Assembly (NCBI GenBank): GCA_025465475.1
Contig: JAODMR010000100.1
Span: 1 to 64,000, forward strand
Reading direction: 5' to 3'
DNA: 64,000 bases
Source of the DNA: Micrococcaceae bacterium
Lineage (GTDB): Bacteria; Actinomycetota; Actinomycetes; Actinomycetales; Micrococcaceae
The notes under the pieces were generated by a model. It was not told the DNA's origin, made no database searches, and saw nothing but the letters and a program-made list of their open reading frames with translations. Position numbers and translations under genes: made by a program. Positions 26,026 through 36,036 of the stretch are shown here, piece by piece. Within the stretch, counting starts at the first letter, position 1; every line of letters begins with the position of its first letter.

Positions 26026-28134
26026 ATGGCCCACGGGATCTACGTCAGCGCCATCACGCCCGGCTCGGGAAAGTCCCTGGTGACCCTTGGCCTGGCCGAC
26101 ATGCTCCACCGGCATGCCGACCGGATCGGGTTCTTCCGGCCCATCGTGCAGGGGGACGACCCGGAACAGGACCCCATGGTGCTGCTCATGCGCCGGACTT
26201 TCGGCCTGGATAACAGCATGTCCCGCGGCGGGTTGACCGACCAGCAGGCCAGGGCCATGCTGGCCGCCGGAAAACGCGAAGACATCGACACGGCCTGCGT
26301 GGCCATTTACAGTGCCATAGCGCGGAATTGCGACGTCGTCATCGTCGAGGGCACCGACCTGGTCGGCCACGACGCCGCAGTCGAATTCGACCTGAACGCC
26401 CGCCTCGCCAACAACCTCGGCACCGCAGTGGTGGCCGTGACCAGTGCGAAGGGTATGACTCCGGCCGAGGCGGCCGACGTCGTGGACGTTGCGCGGCGGG
26501 AATTGGATGCCGCCAACTGCTCGCTGCTGGCGATCCTGATCAACCGGGCGGAGGAGGACTCTGCTGCCGAGATCGCAGCCGCAGTGCGACCGGGAGCCTC
26601 CCGCCGGCCCGTCTACGTCCTTCCCGAGCTTGACGAGATTTCGCGCCCCACGGTGGCGGCAGTGGCGGCGGCCCTGAATGCCACGCCGATGGCGGGCAAC
26701 ACCAACCTGGAACGGGACGTCACGGCCGTCAAGATTGCCGCGATGACTGTGGGCAACTTCCTGCAGGTCCTGCACGACGGCGAACTGGTCATCACCCCCG
26801 GCGACCGGGCCGATGTCATGGTGGCCACGCTCGCCGCCGCCCTCTCCCCGGAATTCCCGGTTCCTTCGGGGCTGGTGCTGACCGGAGGGCTAACCCCCGA
26901 CGCCCACATCCACCCTTTGCTGGCCTCGGCCCCCTTTCCGGTTTTCGCCGTCGCCGGGGACACGTACCAGACCGCCCGGACCGTCAGCGGGGTGCGCGGG
27001 GAAATCACCACGGGTGAGCGGCGTAAGGTCGCGGCGGCGCTGGGGGCCTGGGCGCGGGCGGTGGACGAGTCGGAACTGCTGGACCGGTTGACCCTGCCCC
27101 GCCCGGAGAAAATGACCCCGTTGCGGTTCCTGCACGAACTCATTGAACGGGCCCGCTCCCAGCGCAAGCACATTGTGCTGCCGGAAGGGCAGGATGTGCG
27201 CATCCTGCGGGCAGCCGAAATCCTCCGTCGCCGGGACGTCTGCGACCTGACAGTGCTCGGACCGGAAAGACGGGTCCGGGAGCTGGCCGCCACCGAAGGA
27301 ATCGACCTGGCCGGCATCTCGCTGGTGGACCCCGCCACCAGCCCGTTGCGGGAGGACTTCGCCGCGGAGTATGCCCGGTTGCGCGCGCATAAGGGCGTCG
27401 ACGTCGAGGCAGCCCGGGAGGTGATGCTGGAGGGGGCTTATTTCGGCACCATGATGGTGCAGCTGGGCGTGGTCGACGGCATGGTTTCCGGAGCCGCCCA
27501 CACAACGGCCAACACCATCCGGCCTGCCCTGGAATTCGTGAAGACAAAGAGCGGGGTCCGGATCGTCTCCTCGGTGTTCCTGATGCTGCTGGCCGACCGG
27601 GTGCTGGTGTACGGCGACTGCGCCGTCAATCCCGACCCCAATGAGGAGCAGCTGGCGGACATCGCGATCGCCTCCGCCGGCACCGCAGCCCAGTTCGGCG
27701 TGCAGCCCCGGATCGCCATGTTGTCCTACTCGACCGGCGGGTCCGGGTCTGGTGCAGCCGTCGACCGGGTGCGCCGGGCCACTGACCTTGTCCGCGAGCG
27801 CCGGCCGGACCTGGCGGTGGAGGGTCCAATCCAGTACGACGCCGCCGTGGACGCCTCGATCGCCGCGTCGAAGCTGCCCGGATCGTCGGTGGCCGGACAG
27901 GCGACGGTGTTCGTTTTTCCCGACCTGAACACCGGCAACAACACCTATAAGGCGGTGCAGCAGTCCTCCGGCGCCGTCGCCGTCGGCCCCGTGCTGCAGG
28001 GCCTGCGAAAGCCGGTCAATGACCTCTCCCGTGGCTGCACCGTGGAGGACATCGTCAACACGGTGGCCATCACCGTCGTGCAGGCGCACGAATCGGCTGC
28101 CTCCTCCCCCGCTGCGTCCCCGAAGGAATCCTGA
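26026..28134 (+). CDS. pta: Phosphate acetyltransferase (long form with N-terminal regulatory domain)
   Basis: N-terminal GIYVSAITPGSGKSLVTLGL; C-terminal KHIVLPEGQDVRILRAAE and SYSTGGSGSGAAVDRVRRA. Confidence 0.95.
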   Translation: MAHGIYVSAITPGSGKSLVTLGLADMLHRHADRIGFFRPIVQGDDPEQDPMVLLMRRTFGLDNSMSRGGLTDQQARAMLAAGKREDIDTACVAIYSAIARNCDVVIVEGTDLVGHDAAVEFDLNARLANNLGTAVVAVTSAKGMTPAEAADVVDVARRELDAANCSLLAILINRAEEDSAAEIAAAVRPGASRRPVYVLPELDEISRPTVAAVAAALNATPMAGNTNLERDVTAVKIAAMTVGNFLQVLHDGELVITPGDRADVMVATLAAALSPEFPVPSGLVLTGGLTPDAHIHPLLASAPFPVFAVAGDTYQTARTVSGVRGEITTGERRKVAAALGAWARAVDESELLDRLTLPRPEKMTPLRFLHELIERARSQRKHIVLPEGQDVRILRAAEILRRRDVCDLTVLGPERRVRELAATEGIDLAGISLVDPATSPLREDFAAEYARLRAHKGVDVEAAREVMLEGAYFGTMMVQLGVVDGMVSGAAHTTANTIRPALEFVKTKSGVRIVSSVFLMLLADRVLVYGDCAVNPDPNEEQLADIAIASAGTAAQFGVQPRIAMLSYSTGGSGSGAAVDRVRRATDLVRERRPDLAVEGPIQYDAAVDASIAASKLPGSSVAGQATVFVFPDLNTGNNTYKAVQQSSGAVAVGPVLQGLRKPVNDLSRGCTVEDIVNTVAITVVQAHESAASSPAASPKES

Positions 28135-29336
28135 TGCTCATTCTGGTCCTCAACTCCGGCTCGTCCTCGATCAAGTACCAGGTCCGGGAAACCGCGAACC
28201 CAAACCCGGGAACTGCCGGGCTGGACGCGACGGACGGTACCGGTTCCGATGAAGTCCTCATCGCGGGCACCATTGAGCGGATCGGTGAAGCCGGAACGGA
28301 CGACGGCGGCCAGGACAGCGGAGTGAGGAATCACACCGAGGCCCTGGAGCGGATTGGCCAGGCCGTGGGGCAGGCCCTGCACGGCCGGGGGCTGGACGCG
28401 GTGGGGCACCGCGTGGTGCATGGCGGGGAACGGTTCAGCGCCCCGGTGCTCATCAACAACGAAATCACCAGGGCCATTGAACGGCTGAATCCGCTGGCAC
28501 CGCTGCACAACCCCGCCAGCGTTCTGGGCATCCGGGCGATCACGGCCAAGTGGCCGGACCTGCCGCAGGTTGCCGTTTTTGATACCGCGTTCCACCGGAC
28601 GCTGCCCGAGCACGCCTGGCGATACGCGGTTCCCGATGAGTTGTACCGCAACCACGGCATCCGCCGTTACGGCTTCCACGGCACCTCCCACCAGTACGTC
28701 GCGGCCCGGGCGGCCCGGTTCCTGGAGCTGCCCGAGGACGGTTTTTCCGGTGTGATCGCCCACCTGGGCAACGGAGCGTCAGTCACCGCCATCGCGGCAG
28801 GCCAAAGCGTGGATACGTCGATGGGATTCACCCCGTTGGCCGGTTTGGTCATGGGCACCCGGTCAGGGGACATTGACCCTTCCATCCTGTTGTTCCTGCA
28901 GCGCCAGGGCATGGATGCCGACGCCATCGACGAGCTGTTGAACCGCAGGTCCGGCCTGGCCGGGCTGGCGGGAAACAACGACATGAGGTCGGTGGTGGAG
29001 GCCGCCGACGCGGGCGGGCGCTCGGCGCAGCTTGCCCTCGACGTGGCAGGCTACCGGTTGGCCAAATACATCGGCGCCTACCATGTGGCGGTTGGGGGTG
29101 CCCAGGCTGTCGTGTTCACGGCCGGCATCGGTGAAAACTCCTGGCAGTTCCGGGCCAATGTGGTGGAACGGCTGGCCGCCCTGGGCATTATTCTGGACGT
29201 GGACGCAAACCGGGCGCCCGGCAGGACCAGCCGCCGGATCAGTGCGCAGGGCTCGGCCATTCCCGTGTTGGTAGTCCCCACGGATGAGGAACGCGCCATC
29301 GCGGAGGCGACGGCCGCGCTGGTCAGCGGCCTTTAG
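28134..29336 (+). CDS. ackA: Acetate kinase
   Basis: MLILVLNSGSSSIKYQV; HRVVHGGERF; FHGTSHQYVAARAA; TGAIGENS-like FTAGIGENS; TGATG overlap with pta. Confidence 0.96.
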   Translation: MLILVLNSGSSSIKYQVRETANPNPGTAGLDATDGTGSDEVLIAGTIERIGEAGTDDGGQDSGVRNHTEALERIGQAVGQALHGRGLDAVGHRVVHGGERFSAPVLINNEITRAIERLNPLAPLHNPASVLGIRAITAKWPDLPQVAVFDTAFHRTLPEHAWRYAVPDELYRNHGIRRYGFHGTSHQYVAARAARFLELPEDGFSGVIAHLGNGASVTAIAAGQSVDTSMGFTPLAGLVMGTRSGDIDPSILLFLQRQGMDADAIDELLNRRSGLAGLAGNNDMRSVVEAADAGGRSAQLALDVAGYRLAKYIGAYHVAVGGAQAVVFTAGIGENSWQFRANVVERLAALGIILDVDANRAPGRTSRRISAQGSAIPVLVVPTDEERAIAEATAALVSGL

Positions 29337-29977
29337 CGCTGCGAAACCGTGCGAAGGCTCCCCGGAACGCCCAGCCGCTGTCCGGCCGGCACCCCTGCCG
29401 CGGACTCGGCCCGTGCCAGGCAGTTCTGCAACCGCAGCACTGCACGTGCATACTCGGCTCCGCCCGGCGTTCCCGCGCCGTCGGTGGCACCCAGGCGCTC
29501 GGCCTCGCCGAGTGCCCGGATCAGGTCCGCGGTTGCCGGGGCGCGGACATCCGACATGGCCGGGAAGTCGATCTGCCGCTCAGGCTCCAGTTCGTAGCGG
29601 GACCAGTGCACCAGCAGCTCCCGGTGCGCGAATACCAAGGCAGGCAGGGCACGCCCGGCCCTGGTCCGCCGTCGTACCTCCGCCACCCTGGGTAGTGCCG
29701 CCACGGCGGCCGGAGCGGAGCAGGCGGCCAGGAGTGCAACGGCCAGGCCCAGCGGCGGAAACATGATGGCCGGAATGAGCACGGCCGGCAGCAGCAGCAC
29801 GGAAGCCGTAAAGGTGTTCCAGAACAGTTCGTCGCCTCCGGCTGTCCCGCGCCTGCCGCTGCGCAGTGTGGAGACCGCCCAGACGACGGCGGCCACCGCC
29901 ACGGCGGCGCACAGCAGCGCTATGGGAACCGCACCTGCAGCACCCGGCAACTCGCGCGAAGCGAAAATGGGGAGCAT
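29333..29977 (-). CDS. Hypothetical membrane protein
   Basis: 214-aa ORF with hydrophobic N-terminal segments and a cytosolic-looking C-terminus. Confidence 0.6.
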   Translation of the reverse strand: MLPIFASRELPGAAGAVPIALLCAAVAVAAVVWAVSTLRSGRRGTAGGDELFWNTFTASVLLLPAVLIPAIMFPPLGLAVALLAACSAPAAVAALPRVAEVRRRTRAGRALPALVFAHRELLVHWSRYELEPERQIDFPAMSDVRAPATADLIRALGEAERLGATDGAGTPGGAEYARAVLRLQNCLARAESAAGVPAGQRLGVPGSLRTVSQR

Positions 29978-30091
29978 GCGAATTCCCCCTTGCGTTGAAC
30001 CGCTAACCCGGTTGGGAAGGTACCTCTATTGCAGTACGGACAACGGGGCGCGTCAATGCCCGCTGTAGTTGCAGCACTAGCGGCACCAACA

Positions 30092-30125
30092 CGAAAGGGA
30101 GCCTTCCGAGGAAGGCTCCCTTTCG
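30092..30125. terminator. Strong stem-loop downstream of tRNA-Lys
   Basis: CGAAAGGGAGCCTTCC-GA-GGAAGGCTCCCTTTCG, 16-bp perfect arms. Confidence 0.7.
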
Positions 30126-30135
30126 CTGTGCAGGG

Positions 30136-30208
<73 letters not shown>

Positions 30209-30319
30209 CTGCCATCCGTGCCGGTACCCGGCAGGACGGTATTCACAATAGCGCACCGGGCAGCGAGGCCGGGAATTGCCTGTCTCGACCCGCCAGAGGG
30301 CGAGGAGTATCGTCGAAAC

Positions 30320-30979
30320 ATGAGCGAATCAGCCGGACCGGACAAGCCACCGACAGCACCGCGGCACCACAAGCCGAAGCCGTTCGCCCCCATCGATTTT
30401 GAACCGTTTGCCGGCGGTGCCGACCCCGCCCGCGTCTCGGAAGCCGCCCATCTGGCGGCGCAGGCGCTCGTCCATCACGGTCGGGCCAACGATGATCCGG
30501 CGGTGACCAAGCGCCTGGTGAAGCTCGCGGACCAGCAGGGCCTGGAGGTCCTGGCCGAACTGTGGGCCGAGAGCCCGGCCCGTTCCCTCCCCGGTGCCCT
30601 CTGGCGGCTCTACGCGCTCCGATCAGCCACGCAGCGCGACCCGGAACGGATATCCGTGTTCTTCAAGGCGGGAAAGGATACCGCACAGGTGGAACATGCC
30701 GTCGCCGGCGTTGCAGAGCCCCCCGGCGCTGACGAGCTGCTGGCGATGGCAGACGCCATCCTTTCCGGAGCGTTCAACGGGGATTTTGACGTGGCACTGG
30801 AGCGGTCCGCCGCTTTCTGCCGTGTCCTGGCCCTTGGCATGTCCCGCGTGGCCGATGAGCGCGACTTCGCCGACGCCGATCACGCCTCCCGGCTGACCGG
30901 CAAGGCGCACAAAATGATCCGGACCGCTGAGGACCTGGAGCACGCCGCTGCATCCTGGCGCCGCGGCGAGCTGGACTAA
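30320..30979 (+). CDS. Conserved hypothetical protein
   Basis: MSESAGPDKPPTAPRHHKPKPFAPIDFEPFAGGADPARVSEAAHLAAQ...; non-overlapped ORF with coding-like composition. Confidence 0.7.
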   Translation: MSESAGPDKPPTAPRHHKPKPFAPIDFEPFAGGADPARVSEAAHLAAQALVHHGRANDDPAVTKRLVKLADQQGLEVLAELWAESPARSLPGALWRLYALRSATQRDPERISVFFKAGKDTAQVEHAVAGVAEPPGADELLAMADAILSGAFNGDFDVALERSAAFCRVLALGMSRVADERDFADADHASRLTGKAHKMIRTAEDLEHAAASWRRGELD

Positions 30980-31110
30980 GCCCCGGCTCAAACCCGCCCG
31001 CACCCTACCGGAGCCCTGCCCCTTTCCCGCCTGCACAAGGCCTAGCCCCGCCTCCGGTCAGGCTTATGGCTTCATTGTGTTTGACACGGTGCGGGGGAAG
31101 GGAGAAAACT

Positions 31111-31206
31111 GAAGGTGGTGTCGAACTGTGGCAGCCCCGGGCTCCAACTTTCAGCCGCTTCGAGCGGCCTTCCGCCGAGAGGCGCTCCCAGTTCGGCACC
31201 ATTTTT
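31111..31206 (+). ncRNA. Candidate structured RNA / leader upstream of DUF47-pit
   Basis: 18-pair closing stem (31111-31128 with 31189-31206, several G-U) enclosing three small hairpins, ending in ATTTTT; TTGACA at 31081-31086. Confidence 0.35.
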
Positions 31207-31302
31207 CTGCCCGTAGCCGGACGCGGGCTGCAGCTGAAGGGACGCCTCCCCGGCGGCTGCCGGTAACCGTAGCCCGTTCGCCCAGACTGCAGGAGGATCC
31301 GT

Positions 31303-31920
31303 GTGAAGCTGCGATTTTTCCCGTCCGAGCGGGCCGGCCTGGATATCCTGGCCCGGATGGCGCAGGAAGTGGTCGCAGCCGTCCAGGCGCTCAGCGAACT
31401 GCTTGGCGCAGCCCCGGGCGACTACGCCGAACTGGCCGCACGGGTCCACTCCCACGAATCAGCGGCGGCGGAACTCCAATTTTCCCTGCTGACGCAACTG
31501 CGCAGCAGCTTCATTCCGCCTTTGCCCCGCGAAGACCTGTTCGCACTCTCCCGCTTCCTCCATGAGGCCACCGAAAAGCTCGACGCGGCCGCGGACCTCA
31601 TGTCCCTGTACTCGCTGGAGCGGCTGCCGCCCAGGGCATCGGAACAGCTGGAGGTTTTGGTACGGCAGGCAGAGCTGACGGTCTCAGCCATGCATGGCCT
31701 GCACAACCTGGACGGGCTCGAGGACTACTGGATCGAGGTCCTGCGGCTGGCACGCCGCGCGGAGCGCACCCACCGCGTCTTCGTTGCCGAGCTGCTGGCC
31801 GGGCACAAGCCCCTGCCCGCCCTGCGCCACGTCCAAGTGGCTGAGCAGTTGGTGGCCGGCACCAGGGACATGCGCCGGGTGGCCAGCCAGGTGGGCAGCA
31901 TCATCATCCAGGAATCGTAG
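31303..31920 (+). CDS. DUF47-family (PhoU-like) protein associated with Pit transporter
   Basis: MKLRFFPSERAGLDILARMAQEVVAAVQALSELLGA...; GTG start after AGGAGG; abuts pit. Confidence 0.85.
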   Translation: MKLRFFPSERAGLDILARMAQEVVAAVQALSELLGAAPGDYAELAARVHSHESAAAELQFSLLTQLRSSFIPPLPREDLFALSRFLHEATEKLDAAADLMSLYSLERLPPRASEQLEVLVRQAELTVSAMHGLHNLDGLEDYWIEVLRLARRAERTHRVFVAELLAGHKPLPALRHVQVAEQLVAGTRDMRRVASQVGSIIIQES

Positions 31921-32931
31921 GTGGAACTCCTGTTCCTGCTGGTGGTGTGTGCACTGGCAGGAACCTACGCCTGGCTGAACGGCTTCCGCGACGCATCCTT
32001 TGCCGTGGCGGTAGCCGTGCGCACCCGCTCGTTGACGCCCAGCGTCGCCCTATTACTGGCCGGACTGTTCACCCTGACCGGTGCGCTGTGCAGCCTGCCG
32101 CTTGCGCTGGCCCTCAGCCGGCACCTGATCGGGGTGCCGGACGGTGCCCCCGGATTGGCGCTGCTGGGCACCGGACTGGCCGGTGCGTGCGCCTGGGGAC
32201 TGCACCAGTGGTGGCGGGGCCTTCCCTCGTCCTCCACGCACGCCCTGATTGGCGGCTTGGCCGGAGCTTCGGGAGCGGCTCTCCTGGTGGGCCAGTCACG
32301 ACCCACCGGGGTGGACACGTCCCTGCTGGCGTTGGTGGTCCTGCCACTGGTGATCTCCCCGCTGGTTGCGTTCCTGCTGTCCTTCGTCCTGGTGTACCCG
32401 GCCGTGTGGGCGGCCCGGCACGCCCCACCGCGCACCGTGCACGAGCGGGTGCGGCAGCTGCAGGCAGTGGCCAGCGCCGCCGTCGCGTTCGGCCACGGGC
32501 TGCAGGACGGGCAGCGCACCACCACGGTGCTGCTGCTGGCGCTCGGTGCCGCGGGGGTGGCGGGAACGGAAACGAATTGGTGGTGGGCGCCAGCGTTTGG
32601 TGCGGCCCTGCTGACGGCCGGCACCCTGGCGGGTGGCTGGCGCATTTCCTACACGGTGGGCACCCGACTGGTGCGGATGGATCCCATGCGCGGCGTGGTG
32701 GCCCAGCTGGTGACGTCCGTGCTGCTCCTGGTGGGCGCCATCGGGCTGCAGCTGCCGCTCTCCACCGCCCACACCACCACCTCCGCCGTGGTGGGGGCCG
32801 GGGTGAACCAGGACTCGCCACGGGCTGATCGGCTGCTGTGGCTGCGGATCCTGGGTGCCTGGCTGGTCACCCCCGTCGCGGCCGCCGTCCTCGCGGGCAT
32901 CCTCTTCCTGGCGGTCTCACCACTGCTCTGA
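31921..32931 (+). CDS. pit: Inorganic phosphate transporter, PiT family
   Basis: YAWLNGFRDASFAVAVAVRTRSLTP; LPSSSTHALIGGLAGA; STAHTTTSAVVGAGV. Confidence 0.9.
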   Translation: MELLFLLVVCALAGTYAWLNGFRDASFAVAVAVRTRSLTPSVALLLAGLFTLTGALCSLPLALALSRHLIGVPDGAPGLALLGTGLAGACAWGLHQWWRGLPSSSTHALIGGLAGASGAALLVGQSRPTGVDTSLLALVVLPLVISPLVAFLLSFVLVYPAVWAARHAPPRTVHERVRQLQAVASAAVAFGHGLQDGQRTTTVLLLALGAAGVAGTETNWWWAPAFGAALLTAGTLAGGWRISYTVGTRLVRMDPMRGVVAQLVTSVLLLVGAIGLQLPLSTAHTTTSAVVGAGVNQDSPRADRLLWLRILGAWLVTPVAAAVLAGILFLAVSPLL

Positions 32932-32962
32932 GGCCACCGCCTGCTGGCTCTGCAGTAAAGGG

Positions 32963-33742
32963 TCAGCCGAAGCGGCCGGAGACGTAGTCCTCCGTGGCCT
33001 GCACCGACGGGTTGTTGAACACCGTCGAGGTTTCGGCGTATTCAATCAATTTGCCCGGCTTGCCGGTGCCCGCAATGTTGAAGAACGCGGTCCGGTCGGA
33101 AACCCGTGCGGCCTGCTGCATGTTATGGGTCACGATGACCACCGTGTAGCTGTCCTTGAGCTCGCTGATGAGGTCCTCCACGGCCAGGGTGGAGATGGGG
33201 TCAAGCGCTGAACACGGCTCGTCCATCAGCAGCACTTCGGGTTCGACGGCGATGGCGCGCGCGATGCATAGCCGCTGCTGCTGCCCGCCGGAAAGGCCCT
33301 GTCCCGGCTTGTCCAGCCGGTCCTTGACCTCGTTCCACAGGTTGGCCCCGCGGAGGGATTTCTCCACCAGGTCAGCGGCTTCCGAGCGGGGCAGCCGCTT
33401 GTTGTTCAGCCGCACTCCGGCCAGCACGTTGTCCCGGATGGACATGGTGGGGAACGGGTTGGGCCGCTGGAACACCATGCCGATCTGGCGGCGCACGGTG
33501 ACCGGGTCCACGCCGGGCGCGTACAGGTCATCGCCGTCCACCAGCACCTTGCCTTCGACCCGGGCGCCGGGAAGCACTTCATGCATGCGGTTCAGGGTCC
33601 GCAGGAAGGTGGACTTTCCGCAGCCGGAGGGGCCGATGAAGGCGGTGACGGACTTGGCTGCGATGTCCATGGTGACGTCGTGCACGGCGAGGAAGTCCCC
33701 GTAGTACACGTTCAAGTCCTGAACGGTGATGGTCTTTGACAC
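32963..33742 (-). CDS. pstB: Phosphate ABC transporter ATP-binding protein
   Basis: [17 protein letters not shown] Walker [31 protein letters not shown]. Confidence 0.96.
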   Translation of the reverse strand: MSKTITVQDLNVYYGDFLAVHDVTMDIAAKSVTAFIGPSGCGKSTFLRTLNRMHEVLPGARVEGKVLVDGDDLYAPGVDPVTVRRQIGMVFQRPNPFPTMSIRDNVLAGVRLNNKRLPRSEAADLVEKSLRGANLWNEVKDRLDKPGQGLSGGQQQRLCIARAIAVEPEVLLMDEPCSALDPISTLAVEDLISELKDSYTVVIVTHNMQQAARVSDRTAFFNIAGTGKPGKLIEYAETSTVFNNPSVQATEDYVSGRFG

Positions 33743-33763
33743 GGTTGCTCCTGGGTCTTGCGG

Positions 33764-34864
33764 TCAGCGGGAGGTTTTTGGCGCGAAGATGGCGGCGATG
33801 ATCCGGGCCACGAGGTTCAGCACGACCACCAGCAGGACCAGCAGCAGGGCCGCGCCCCACGCCTGGCTGTTGGACAGGGCAATGTCCTGTCCGGGGAATT
33901 TGTAGCCGGTGTAGGCCATCACGGGTAGCGTTTGCATGGGCCCGGCGAGCGGGTTGCCGTTGAACGCGTCGGTGAAACTCGCAGCCATGAAAATGGGAGC
34001 CGTCTCGCCGATCACCCGGGCGATGGCCAGGGTGATGCCCGTGGCAATGCCGGCGATCGCCGTGGGAATGACCACCTTGACGATGGTGACGAATTTGGTG
34101 ACGCCCAGCGCGTAGGCAGCCTCCCGGAGGTCCGCCGGCACAAGCCGGAGCATTTCCTCGCAGGATCGGACCACGGTGGGAATCATGAGCACGGACAGTG
34201 CGACGGCGGCGGAGAGTCCGCTGAATGCCTTGGGGCCGAGGATCAGGGTGAACAGGGAGAAGGCGAACAGCCCGGCCACGATGGACGGGATACCCGTCAT
34301 GACGTCCACCAGGAAATTCACGGTGCGACGCAGCCAGTGCGTGGGCGCGGCGTACTCGACCAGGTAGATCGCCGTCAGCAGGCCAATGGGAACGGAGAAG
34401 AGGGTGGCAAGGCCGGTGATCTCCAGGGTTCCCACGATGGCCTGCAGGGCTCCGGAGGAGGTCACCAGTTCCAGGGTGTCCGGGTTGATGGTGGTGCCAC
34501 CGCCGGAGGTGCCGATGAACTCCCAGCTCAGCACGCCGATGCCTTTGCTGACCACTGTCCACAGGGTGGACACGAGGGGAAGCAGGGCCAACAGGAACGC
34601 GCTGGTCACCAGGCCGCGGATGAACCGGTCCATCGCGCGGCGCCGGTTCTCCACGACCAGGGACAGTCCCGAAATGGCGGCCAGGTAGATCAGGGCGGTG
34701 AAGGCGGCCAGCCCGAACCAGTTGAAGCCCAACAGGCCCATGACCGCCGCGGCCAGGATGAACGAGCCCGGCAGCGTGTACAGGTTGATGCGGCGGGGCA
34801 GTGAACCCGTGCTGTAGCGGTTCCGCCCGGCCGGGCGGGCAACGGTGCTGGCGGCGGCGCTCAT
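33764..34864 (-). CDS. pstA: Phosphate ABC transporter permease
   Basis: GIPSIVAGLFAFSLF; LPADLREAAYALGVTKFVTIVKVVIPTAIAGIATG. Confidence 0.94.
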   Translation of the reverse strand: MSAAASTVARPAGRNRYSTGSLPRRINLYTLPGSFILAAAVMGLLGFNWFGLAAFTALIYLAAISGLSLVVENRRRAMDRFIRGLVTSAFLLALLPLVSTLWTVVSKGIGVLSWEFIGTSGGGTTINPDTLELVTSSGALQAIVGTLEITGLATLFSVPIGLLTAIYLVEYAAPTHWLRRTVNFLVDVMTGIPSIVAGLFAFSLFTLILGPKAFSGLSAAVALSVLMIPTVVRSCEEMLRLVPADLREAAYALGVTKFVTIVKVVIPTAIAGIATGITLAIARVIGETAPIFMAASFTDAFNGNPLAGPMQTLPVMAYTGYKFPGQDIALSNSQAWGAALLLVLLVVVLNLVARIIAAIFAPKTSR

Positions 34865-35952
34865 TTGCTCACACTTTCGGGGTGCAGGACGGACACGGGG
34901 CTGACCCGGGCGTCGGAGGCGGCCAGCACATCCGCCGGGTCGGGGGCGGCCGTGGCCTTGCCGCCGTCGTCGCCGGTTGGGCGGCGGCGCTGTCGTGGCT
35001 TCCGGGAGATAACCAGCCGGGCGACCATGTTGACCGCCAGTGAGATCACGAACAGGACCAGGCCGGTACCGATCAGGGCATCACGCTGCAGGCCGGTGGC
35101 AATAGGGAAGTTCAGTGCGATGTTGGAGGCGATGGTTTGGGAGTTCTCGCCTTCGGTCAGGACCCGGAAGGAGGTGATGATGGCCGGGGAGATAATCATG
35201 GCCACGGCCATGGTCTCCCCCAGCGCCCGGCCAAGACCCAGCAGGACGGCACTGACCACGCCGGAGCGGGCGTACGGGAAAACTGTCAGCCGCACCATCT
35301 CCCAGCGGGTGGCCCCAAGCGCCAGGGCTGCTTCCTCATGCAGCTTTGGCGTCTGCAGGAAGACTTCGCGCGAAATGGAGGTGATGATGGGCAGCACCAT
35401 GACCGCGAGCACCACGGCTCCGGTCAGGATGGAGGACCCGGTCGAGGTGACTGAGCCGGAAAACATGGGAATCCAGCCCAGATACGTGTTCAGCCATTCC
35501 TGCATGGGCAGCAGGAACGGCCGCATCACCAGGATCCCCCACAGTCCGAACACCACCGACGGCACCGCGGCCAACAGGTCAATGATGTAACCCAGGAAAG
35601 TCGCCAGCCTCCGGGGGCTGTAGTGCGAAATGAACAGCGCGATGCCGATTGCCACGGGAGTGGCCAGGATCAGGGCGATCAGGGAAGCCCACACCGTCCC
35701 GAACGCCAGCGGCGCGACGTAACTCCAGAAGCTGGGGAACCCTCCGGTCACCCCGGATTTCAGGTCTGCTTCGCTGGTCCAGTTGGCGGCGATGGCGGGC
35801 ACGGCCCGCAGGATCAGGAACAGTGCGACGCCGGCCAGGATGACCATGATGGACACGGCGGCCGCCGTGCTGAGCAGGCGGAAAATCCGGTCGGCGGGCC
35901 TGGCCCGAACGGCGGCCGACGATCTGTGGGCTGTTGCTGGGAATGCGCTCAC
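34861..35952 (-). CDS. pstC: Phosphate ABC transporter permease
   Basis: AAVPSVVFGLWGILV; EEAALALGATRWEMVRLTVFPYARSGVVSAVLLGLGRALGETMAV. Confidence 0.94.
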   Translation of the reverse strand: MSAFPATAHRSSAAVRARPADRIFRLLSTAAAVSIMVILAGVALFLILRAVPAIAANWTSEADLKSGVTGGFPSFWSYVAPLAFGTVWASLIALILATPVAIGIALFISHYSPRRLATFLGYIIDLLAAVPSVVFGLWGILVMRPFLLPMQEWLNTYLGWIPMFSGSVTSTGSSILTGAVVLAVMVLPIITSISREVFLQTPKLHEEAALALGATRWEMVRLTVFPYARSGVVSAVLLGLGRALGETMAVAMIISPAIITSFRVLTEGENSQTIASNIALNFPIATGLQRDALIGTGLVLFVISLAVNMVARLVISRKPRQRRRPTGDDGGKATAAPDPADVLAASDARVSPVSVLHPESVSK

Positions 35953-36036
35953 GGAATGCTTTCTGAGGGCGGGAAGGTGTGGAAGGGGTCGGGGAGTCCG
36001 GCAATCGGGGGAATTGCCGGACTCCCCGGTCTTGGC

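Noticed and set aside
26890-28089. 399-aa - strand ORF opposite pta
   Set aside because: Antisense to Pta; no independent support.
30092-30125. Independent small RNA at the stem-loop after tRNA-Lys
   Set aside because: A simple perfect hairpin with embedded A/T tracts just beyond the tRNA 3' end is adequately explained as a (bidirectional) terminator.
31111-31206. Possible tRNA or SRP RNA
   Set aside because: No tRNA D/T-loop consensus or anticodon arm, and no GGAA-capped SRP domain; kept as an unclassified RNA candidate.
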